From positions 1 through 64,000 of the forward strand of contig NZ_QTNQ01000001.1 of assembly GCF_018424695.1 (NCBI RefSeq): 64,000 nucleotides of DNA, written 5' to 3'. Below are positions 57,884 to 64,000 of the stretch, in pieces. Within the stretch, counting starts at the first letter, position 1. Every line of letters starts with the position of its first letter. The notes below the pieces were generated by a model. That model worked only from the letters and a program-made list of their open reading frames with translations. It did not search any database and had not been told where the DNA came from. Both the position numbers and the translations under genes were made by a program. The DNA is from Vannielia litorea (GTDB lineage Bacteria > Pseudomonadota > Alphaproteobacteria > Rhodobacterales > Rhodobacteraceae).

Positions 57884-58825
57884 TCAGGGCAGCAGCAGGT
57901 GTCTGGTGCTGCGAAGATTGTATTCGTTCAGCAAGTCGAGAATCGCGTTCCGCAGCCAGGTAATGCCGGCGTCGGTCTCGGAACGCCGGTGCCAATATAC
58001 TCGCAGATCGATGGTCGGTAGGTTGAACGGAACATCGACCATCTTCAGGCGGGCAACATCCGAATAGAACTGGGCCAACGTCTCCGGTGCGGTCGCGATC
58101 AGATCGGTCTTGGCGACGATAAGGGGCGCGGCCAGGAAATCGGTGACCTGAAGCGCTATCCGGCGTGAACGATTCTGTTGCTTCTGTAGCGACTTCGCAA
58201 TGATGCCGTCACCGCCGCTGACGGAGGTGACGGTCACATGTTCCAGCGACAGGTAGTCTTCGAGGGAGAAATCCTTGCCGACTGCCGGGTGATCTTCGCG
58301 AGCCACGCACATCCAGCCATCCTTGAACAGCGATTGCTGCAACACCCCCTGTTTCAGATAGGGCCAGACGCCGACCGCGAGATCGAGTTCGCCCTTCTCC
58401 ATGGATTCCAGATGGTGGGACGGATGCGACTGGATCGCCACGAGGCGGATACCGGGGGCGACCCTGCGGATGAACTGGGAGACCGGCGGAAGGAACAGAA
58501 GCTGGCCGACCTCCGACATCAGCACCGTGAAAGTGCGTTCAGAGGTCGCCGGGTCGAACTCCTGCCCTGCCCTCAATGCATCACGGAGCGACGAAAGTGC
58601 GCTCGACACGGTCGGCTCGAGTTCGAGGGCACGGCGTGTGGGCACCATACCGCGCCGGGTGCGAATGAAGAGCTGGTCGTTGAGGGCATCGCGCAGGCGG
58701 GCCAGCGCTCCGCTCACCGCCGGCTGGGACAGATGGAGGCTGCGTGCCGCGCCCCCCACGCTTCGCTCGCGCAGGATTGCATCGAAGACCACCAGCAGGT
58801 TCAAATCGAGTCGATTGGTATCCAT
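57884..58825 (-). CDS. LysR-family transcriptional regulator
   Basis: This 313-residue protein has the N-terminal winged helix MDTNRLDLNLLVVFDAILRE, RSVGGAARSLHLSQPAVSGALARL and RTRRGMVPTRRALEL, then a periplasmic-binding-like effector domain. The LNLLVVFDAIL start with RERS resembles NodD/LinR-type LysR members. It lies between the two TRAP loci and probably senses a metabolite of their substrate. It is convergent with the first permease. Confidence 0.92.
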   Translation of the reverse strand: MDTNRLDLNLLVVFDAILRERSVGGAARSLHLSQPAVSGALARLRDALNDQLFIRTRRGMVPTRRALELEPTVSSALSSLRDALRAGQEFDPATSERTFTVLMSEVGQLLFLPPVSQFIRRVAPGIRLVAIQSHPSHHLESMEKGELDLAVGVWPYLKQGVLQQSLFKDGWMCVAREDHPAVGKDFSLEDYLSLEHVTVTSVSGGDGIIAKSLQKQQNRSRRIALQVTDFLAAPLIVAKTDLIATAPETLAQFYSDVARLKMVDVPFNLPTIDLRVYWHRRSETDAGITWLRNAILDLLNEYNLRSTRHLLLP

Positions 58826-58871
58826 ATCCCGGATAATGCTATGCGCTGAATTCGGCGAAGGGAATAAGCAC

Positions 58872-60014
58872 TTACGCCGGGCTGCTGCGATAGCTGCGGA
58901 TGAAATCCTCGTTCAGCACCATGCCCCAGCCCGGTCCGTCCGGCACCTCGACAAAGCCGTTTCGTGGCGGTTGGTGGTTGGCAACCAACTCCCTATGAAA
59001 CGGATCGGCGACTTCGGAATAGGTTTCCACGTGGGTCGCCTTGCGTGTCGATGCCATGAGATGCAATGCGACCTGCGGCTCCATATGCTGCGCCATGGCG
59101 ATCTCGTGCCTCTCGGCGAAGGCGGCCACCCGTCGCCAGGCAGTGGGCCCGCCACCGATCGACGCATCGAAGTTGCACACATCAATGGCGCGGGCGGCAA
59201 TCATGGTTTCGCAGCCCATCGGCGTGATCTCCATCTGTCCGGCGGCCAGTGGCGTCTCCACGGCCTTGCGCAATCGGGCCAGTTCGGCCACGTCGTTTTC
59301 CCAGTAACACGGCTCCTCGATCCACCCGAGATTCAGGTCGGCGGTCATCCGCGCGAAGGTCAGCGCGTCCTCGTAGCTCCATCCCTGGTTGCCGTCGGGG
59401 ATGAGAACGAAATCCGGCCCCATCGCGCTACGGAGCGCCCGAAGGCGGCGCGCATCCCCTTCCGCGTCGAGAGCGCTGAACATCCCGACCTTGAGCTTCA
59501 TCCCGGCAAACCCCTCGCGGGCCACCTGCTCGGCCTCCTTGATGCAGTCGCCGTCCTGCCAGCCCGCCGGCCATGGGCTAACCATGGTGACGATTGGGAG
59601 CCTGTCGCGCCTGCGCCCCCAGAGGTCGGCCAGTGCCTGCCCGGCCCGCTTTCCCGCGAGATCCCAGAGCGCGGCGTCGATCACCGAGATCGCCCGTGTC
59701 AGGATTGGCCTGCTCCAATAGGCCGGTCGCGTGGTTGCAAACATCCTTGCCCAGAGCGTCGCGATGTCTTCCGCCGACTGTCCGATCACCAGCGGGGCGA
59801 GCACGGTCTCCACCGCCCGCGCGACATCGGCGCCCGGAAAGCCAAGCTGCGTGAAATAGGCCTCGCCGGTCACGCCATCGGCACTCAACCTGACCACGAC
59901 GGCATCGCGCGTTTGCCCCCGTCCAGCGCCCTTGGCGACCAGAACGCCATGGCGAAGACGCTCTGGAGCCACCGGAACTTCAAGCGCGATCGTTTCCAGA
60001 GTGTCTATTGCCAT
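58872..60014 (-). CDS. Mandelate racemase-group enolase
   Basis: This 380-residue protein is an enolase-superfamily enzyme of the mandelate racemase/muconate group. Catalytic features are Lys173/Lys175 in GMKLKVG, metal ligands Asp207 (IPDGNQGW), Glu233 (GWIEEP) and Glu262 (AGQMEITP), and His310 in MAQHMEPQ. Acid-sugar dehydratases have this set, so dehydration of a sugar acid is likely. ATG 60014 is followed by the usual barrel lid domain. It would act on the solute taken up by the second TRAP system encoded just upstream. Confidence 0.9.
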   Translation of the reverse strand: MAIDTLETIALEVPVAPERLRHGVLVAKGAGRGQTRDAVVVRLSADGVTGEAYFTQLGFPGADVARAVETVLAPLVIGQSAEDIATLWARMFATTRPAYWSRPILTRAISVIDAALWDLAGKRAGQALADLWGRRRDRLPIVTMVSPWPAGWQDGDCIKEAEQVAREGFAGMKLKVGMFSALDAEGDARRLRALRSAMGPDFVLIPDGNQGWSYEDALTFARMTADLNLGWIEEPCYWENDVAELARLRKAVETPLAAGQMEITPMGCETMIAARAIDVCNFDASIGGGPTAWRRVAAFAERHEIAMAQHMEPQVALHLMASTRKATHVETYSEVADPFHRELVANHQPPRNGFVEVPDGPGWGMVLNEDFIRSYRSSPA

Positions 60015-60107
60015 GATACCGTGCTGCTCCGTAGCGACAGGAAATCCGTCAGATTTTTTGGGGTCGTGCGGCGGCTCGCCTCTTGCGGCCGCCGCTCTGA
60101 TTGGATG

Positions 60108-61133
60108 CTACTGGGAAAGCGCGAGCAGTTCCGCCTGACGCGCATCCATCTCGTCAGTCCAGGCGCCAACCTCCTTGAAGAAGCGCACCGCGCCTTCATG
60201 GTAGGGCACATCGAACTCCTTCTGGAGGAAGTACTCCCGGTTGAGGCTGGCCTCGAGAACGGCGTGAGCCCCGCGGATGCTGTCAATTTTCTCCCAGAAG
60301 GTCTTAGTCGCGGTATAGACCATGTCGGCGTCGGTCTTGGCACCGGTCGTGAAGTAAAGATCCCAGCCCATCGCCGTCATGTCCTGATCGACACCGGGCA
60401 CCGCGCCGGCCATGCGCTTATTCGCCACCGTGCCGGGCATTTCGGCCTGAAACCGCGCGACGGCCTCGGCATCCCCCTCGGGAATGACCGGCAGATACCG
60501 CACGCCGCCAACTGCCGCAGCGGTTTCCTGTACGCCGCTGTTATTGATGGTGCTGAAGGCGATATCGACGGCGTTCTCCTTCAGCGCCTGTAGGCTCGAT
60601 CCCGAGTTCGGCACAGGAACGATGTCGAAGTCGCCTTCCGACATGTTCTGCGCGGCCAGCGCGCCAGTGGTGAACAGAAGCGAAATGAGGTGGCTCGGAT
60701 ACCCGCCGGCAAGCCGTGCCCCCTTTGCATCCTCCAGCGTCTGGTAGGGAGAGTCTGCGCGCACGATGAACGCCGCATCGAAACGGGTGATCGCGCCGAT
60801 CAGCCGTAAACCGGGATTGTGCATAAATGGCTCCTTGCCGCGGTAGGCTAGGGCCAGATCAGGGCCGGAGTTTACCGCGAACGCCAGTTCACCACTGTCC
60901 AGAAGCCCCAGATAGACGCTTGATCCCGTCATCGGCTGAACCCGCATTTGTAGCGGGCTCTGCTCCGAGATGGTTTTGGCGATGGCGGCGGCGGAGGTGT
61001 AGGCAAAGGAGCCCTGGGCCGTCGATCCGATCCCCGCGGACATCCGGTCCTGTGCGTTCGCCGACATCGCCGAAACGCTCACCAGTAGCGTCGCAGCAAT
61101 CCCGGTGATCTGTCTCATGGTATTTCCCAACAT
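60108..61133 (-). CDS. TAXI-family TRAP solute-binding protein (second)
   Basis: This 341-residue periplasmic protein has a signal peptide (ITGIAATLLVSVSAMSANA) and TAXI features ISEQSPLQMRVQPMTGSSVY, LAFAVNSGPDLALAYRGKEP and ALKENAVDIAFSTINNSG. ATG 61133 has GGGAGGAAA upstream; ATG 61118 is an alternative. It is only distantly similar to the first binding protein in this window, so the two transporters probably carry different solutes. Operon order is permease, binding protein, enolase on the minus strand. Confidence 0.9.
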   Translation of the reverse strand: MLGNTMRQITGIAATLLVSVSAMSANAQDRMSAGIGSTAQGSFAYTSAAAIAKTISEQSPLQMRVQPMTGSSVYLGLLDSGELAFAVNSGPDLALAYRGKEPFMHNPGLRLIGAITRFDAAFIVRADSPYQTLEDAKGARLAGGYPSHLISLLFTTGALAAQNMSEGDFDIVPVPNSGSSLQALKENAVDIAFSTINNSGVQETAAAVGGVRYLPVIPEGDAEAVARFQAEMPGTVANKRMAGAVPGVDQDMTAMGWDLYFTTGAKTDADMVYTATKTFWEKIDSIRGAHAVLEASLNREYFLQKEFDVPYHEGAVRFFKEVGAWTDEMDARQAELLALSQ

Positions 61134-61166
61134 TGTATTTCCTCCCTTGGATGTTGGCTTGAAAGT

Positions 61167-63098
61167 TCACTGTCCCGCCGGTGTCGCGGCCCGAGCGGAA
61201 GACGCCCGGTTGATGCTCAGCGCGGCCAGCCCGACAACGAGCGCCACGATCACCACCGCAAGCCCGCCAACACTGCTCGGCATCAGATTGAGAAAGAGGA
61301 ACCCGACGGCAGCTCCCAGAAGAAGGCGGGATGGCCATCGCATCGTGCCGAGCCCGTATCCGGTAGCGACCACGGCGAGGCCGCTGACCCCGCATGCCGC
61401 GAGAACGATGGTGACAAGGTTCGTCCACCAGTCGGCGGCCAGGATCAGCCCCGGGAAATAGACGAACAGGAAAGGCACGACGTAGGCCGTCGCGGCGAGC
61501 CGGGCCGCTGTCCAGCCGGTTGCCATGCCGCTTGCCCCGGCGATGGAGGCCGCCGCGATGGCCGCAAAGCAGATTGGCGGCGTGATCTGGCTCGAAACCC
61601 CGAAATAGAGGATGAACAGATGCGCCCCGAGCGGCTCCACACCGAGATTGATCAGTGCCGGGCCGATCAGCACGGCCAGCAGCAGGTAAACCCCGGTCGT
61701 CGGCATGCCCATGCCCATCAGGATCGACATGCCCGCGCCGAGGATCAGCAGCAGCAGCAGGCTGCTCTGCCCGACCTGGGTGAGAAGCAGGGAGAGCGAG
61801 AAGGCGAGGCCGGTGATGTTGAGCACGCCGATGATGATCCCGGCGAAGGCACAGATTAGCGCGATCTCGACAATCGCCGCGCCGGCCGTATCCACGGTGT
61901 CGCGGATGCGGAAGTTCAGGCTTCGGGTCTTTAGCGCGTGAACGGCGAATATGGTGGCGATCCCCAGGAAGGCCGCCTTCTGGGGCTGAAAGTTCAGGCC
62001 GAACATCGCATAGACGATGACCACCAGCGGGATGGCGTATATCCCGTTCTCCTTCAGGATCTGCGCTGTCGGCTTGCCGTTGTATTCGGTGGTCCCGATG
62101 CCGTCGCGGCGCGCAATCAGATGCACCTGGAGCAACAGGCAAAGATAGTAGAGGCAAATCGGAACCAGCGCCGCAAGCGCGACCTGAGCGTAGGGAATGC
62201 CGAGGAACTCTGCCAGCAGGAAGGCCGTCGCCCCCATGATCGGCGGCATGAGCTGGCCGCCCGAGGAGGCCGCCGCCTCGATCGCGCCGGCCTGAACCGA
62301 GGTGTAGCCGGATTTCTTCATCAGCGGGATCGTCACTGAGCCGGTGCTCACCACATTGGCAACCGCGCTGCCCGAGATGCTGCCGAAGAGCGACGACGCC
62401 AGCACCGCCACCTTGGCCGGCCCGCCCGCCGAACGCCGGATGAGCGACCTGGAGACATCGGTGAAAAAGTCGCCGCCTCCGGTGGTGAACAGGATCTGCC
62501 CGAACAGGACGAAAGCTAGAACCACCCCGATCACGATGGCGATGGGGATGCCGAAGAGCGCATTGACGTCGGAATAGAGGTATACCACGAGCCGCGAATA
62601 TGAGGTGGCCTGTGCGTAGAACACGCCCGGCATGTAGGGCGCCAGAAACGCGTAGCTGAGGAAGACCGCCCCGACCACGATCAGCGTCCAGCCGGCATAG
62701 CGGCGGATGCCCTCGAACAGCAGCACCAGTGCGATAGTTCCCAGCACGATCAACTCGATCGGCCGCTGGAACGACATCATCAGGATCCAGTTCCAGTTCA
62801 GGGCAGGATAGGCGCCGCAGACGAAGGACGCGGCGGCCGCGCCGTAGTCCCAGAACGGAACCGTCCGCTCGGGCACCTCACTGAGACGGCCGGACCGATG
62901 CAGGAAGCCGACCGCCATCGTCAGGCCGAAGAACAGCGCGAGATACTGCTCCTTGAAGAAGGCGTATCCCGCCAGCCGCGCGATATCGAGCGCATAGACA
63001 GCGCCGAGCGCTACGATTGAGGCGCACAAGCACGTCGCGATCCAGGCGTGAACTCCCTGGAGCGCGCGCTTGCGGGTTCGTATCGAGATTTCATCCAT
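61167..63098 (-). CDS. Fused TRAP transporter permease (second)
   Basis: This 643-residue polytopic protein is a DctQM fusion with SSLFGSISGSAVANVVSTGS, SSGGQLMPPIMGATAFLLAE and LGAGMSILMGMGMPTTGVYL. It is 34 bases upstream of the second binding protein. Its own ribosome site is poor, and a 49-codon frame with a strong ribosome site ends 15 bases before its start, suggesting coupled translation. Confidence 0.93.
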   Translation of the reverse strand: MDEISIRTRKRALQGVHAWIATCLCASIVALGAVYALDIARLAGYAFFKEQYLALFFGLTMAVGFLHRSGRLSEVPERTVPFWDYGAAAASFVCGAYPALNWNWILMMSFQRPIELIVLGTIALVLLFEGIRRYAGWTLIVVGAVFLSYAFLAPYMPGVFYAQATSYSRLVVYLYSDVNALFGIPIAIVIGVVLAFVLFGQILFTTGGGDFFTDVSRSLIRRSAGGPAKVAVLASSLFGSISGSAVANVVSTGSVTIPLMKKSGYTSVQAGAIEAAASSGGQLMPPIMGATAFLLAEFLGIPYAQVALAALVPICLYYLCLLLQVHLIARRDGIGTTEYNGKPTAQILKENGIYAIPLVVIVYAMFGLNFQPQKAAFLGIATIFAVHALKTRSLNFRIRDTVDTAGAAIVEIALICAFAGIIIGVLNITGLAFSLSLLLTQVGQSSLLLLLILGAGMSILMGMGMPTTGVYLLLAVLIGPALINLGVEPLGAHLFILYFGVSSQITPPICFAAIAAASIAGASGMATGWTAARLAATAYVVPFLFVYFPGLILAADWWTNLVTIVLAACGVSGLAVVATGYGLGTMRWPSRLLLGAAVGFLFLNLMPSSVGGLAVVIVALVVGLAALSINRASSARAATPAGQ

Positions 63099-63113
63099 GC
63101 CGCCGCCAGCCGT

Positions 63114-63263
63114 TCAAACGGAAAATACGGGTTCGGAAGGGACCCGCTTGCCGAAGTCGGCGATGGCAAGCAGCCGCCCGGCGCATTCTGGCCCAGTCCT
63201 TTGCCACCTGCGGCATCCTTTCAACTGCACGCGAACCTTTAGGTCGCATTCAACGCCATTCAT
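63114..63263 (-). CDS. Possible 49-residue leader protein of the TRAP operon
   Basis: An ATG at 63263 preceded by GGGGAGGGAATT opens a 49-codon frame (MNGVECDLKVRVQLKGCRRW ending FGKRVPSEPVFSV) that stops at 63114, 15 bases before the permease. It has three cysteines and many basic residues, no signal peptide and no known family. It may be a leader peptide, a small real protein or the remains of one. Confidence 0.4.
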   Translation of the reverse strand: MNGVECDLKVRVQLKGCRRWQRTGPECAGRLLAIADFGKRVPSEPVFSV

Positions 63264-63578
63264 AATTCCCTCCCCCTCGGCTGATGCACGAAAAGACGCG
63301 CAATCTCCTTGTCAGCCTAGCATTCCGTTAATTCTCAGTCAACGAAACGCGCTGCGATGTTCCCTCTATTATTGTTTAATATCAATATATTAAGAACATT
63401 CATCGCCAAGGAAAGACACCCCCGCAAAGGCGGGGTCATTCCCTCTTTTGAAGATTTTCTTGATGCCCTAAAGGCACCCCAATTCTATGCATCACTTACA
63501 TTTCGAGTTCTCTTTCATTTATGAAAACCGACCCTCCCTAATTCACTTCAGGCTGGGACCGGAAATTGGATTACTTTT
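63264..63578. other. Intergenic region with a weak hairpin
   Basis: About 315 bases are AT-richer than the rest and hold no gene. It should contain the promoter of the TRAP operon. CCCCGC-AAAG-GCGGGG (63420-63435) is a 6-base-pair hairpin that may end transcription of the MaoC-like gene, since TTTCC follows on the minus strand after GGTGTC. Confidence 0.5.
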
Positions 63579-64000
63579 TCATTTTCCAGGGCCCGTTCCT
63601 GCCACCATGTGGCTGGAGATGCCCTCAACCACCGCCTCGCTGCGCTGGTTGAGGAGCTGTTGACGGAACTGGAGAATGCCCCTGTCCCCTGACGAGCTGC
63701 GGCGCTTGGAGTGCAAAGTCAGTTCGAGGTGCAGGGTGTCTCCCGCGACCACCGGCGCCCTGAAAGCCCATTTCTCCAGGCCGAGCAGCAATACGACCGG
63801 CTCGTGGAAGGTCAGCAGGCCCGCCGTCATCCCGAGCATGATCGCCGTCAGGTAGCCGCCGTGGAGAACCGGCTTGCCAGCCGGGGTATCGCGGGCAAAG
63901 ACGGCATCGCAATGCACCGGATGCCAGTCGCCTGTCACCATGCAACCCATGGAGAAGTCGGTTTCGCCAATCGTGCGGCCAGGGCCGACGAGCTTTTGCT
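63579..64000 (-). CDS. MaoC-like (R)-hydratase/dehydratase, start outside window
   Basis: The frame enters from the right edge without a start: KLVGPGRTIGETDFSMGCMV, then TGDWHPVHCDAVFARDTPAG, PVLHGGYLTAIMLGMTAGLL and FRAPVVAGDTLHLELTL. The catalytic Asp/His pair of the hot-dog hydratase motif is visible in TGDWHPVHCD. An internal ATG at 63950 could start 123 residues, but conserved sequence continues upstream, so the gene is partial. MaoC-type enzymes hydrate enoyl-CoA or act on mesaconyl-CoA-like substrates. Confidence 0.85.
   Translation of the reverse strand, partial: QKLVGPGRTIGETDFSMGCMVTGDWHPVHCDAVFARDTPAGKPVLHGGYLTAIMLGMTAGLLTFHEPVVLLLGLEKWAFRAPVVAGDTLHLELTLHSKRRSSSGDRGILQFRQQLLNQRSEAVVEGISSHMVAGTGPGK

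Noticed and set aside
58401..60593. 730-codon plus-strand frame
   Set aside because: It runs opposite to the LysR, enolase and TAXI genes and has no recognisable domain or ribosome site.

Overview
The window looks like high-GC alphaproteobacterial DNA, most likely from the Rhodobacterales (Roseobacter/Paracoccus side). The reasons are the ETF and glutaryl-CoA dehydrogenase-like genes, two TAXI-type TRAP transporters, the style of the VirB genes, and a set of conjugative-element genes (DUF736, DUF2493, DUF3768, strawberry notch, ArdC) common in that group. All assignments come from reading the sequence; no database was searched. No tRNA, rRNA, CRISPR array, integrase or replication initiator was seen.

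Layout. 1-1356 is an IS3-family insertion sequence whose left end is outside the window. It sits inside a flavin-containing monooxygenase gene, leaving a headless fragment (1357-2215). The same operon continues with an alpha-methylacyl-CoA racemase/CaiB-BaiF protein, a glutaryl-CoA dehydrogenase-like acyl-CoA dehydrogenase and etfB-etfA (to 6348), followed by a metallo-beta-lactamase-fold hydrolase (to 7356). This is an acyl-CoA oxidation module that passes electrons to ETF.

About 7400-50100 is a conjugative element. It has small secreted and regulatory proteins (7573-10157), a complete-looking VirB secretion operon (10078-21396: virB1, B2, B3, B4, a short lipoprotein, a second transglycosylase, B5, B8, B9, B10, B11, two small genes, B6), a HicA-like toxin-antitoxin pair (21710-22535), and on the minus strand the VirD4/TraG coupling protein, relaxase and MobC-like accessory protein (22606-27537). 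A palindrome-rich stretch (27628-28064) is the best oriT candidate. Next comes a region with an inverted duplication (28104-28706) and a cargo block: WYL regulator, NmrA-like protein, DUF2493, a membrane protein and a secreted EEP nuclease. On the minus strand the cargo block also has a probable small RNA with two CCUCCUCCC motifs, and it ends with a four-gene plus-strand operon encoding three HExxH metallopeptidase-like proteins and a small protein (34761-38255). 38442-50087 is a run of minus-strand accessory genes: tandem DUF736, small DUF proteins, a methyltransferase-strawberry notch helicase, a ParB-like protein, DUF3768 and ArdC. Many are followed by their own hairpin, and several share an intergenic motif.

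50375-53883 is a redox cassette (HxlR repressor, QorB-like and MDR-type quinone oxidoreductases, LLM-type flavin monooxygenase). 53977-63263 is an uptake and catabolism locus: class II aldolase, two TAXI-TRAP systems with fused permeases, a LysR regulator and a mandelate racemase-group enolase. The window ends in a MaoC-like hydratase gene cut by the right edge.

The most interesting parts are the three-metallopeptidase operon, the CCUCCUCCC small RNA beside it, the palindrome TTGTC-N4-GACAA shared between that operon and the toxin-antitoxin module, and a transglycosylase gene split from its signal peptide by a single in-frame amber codon.
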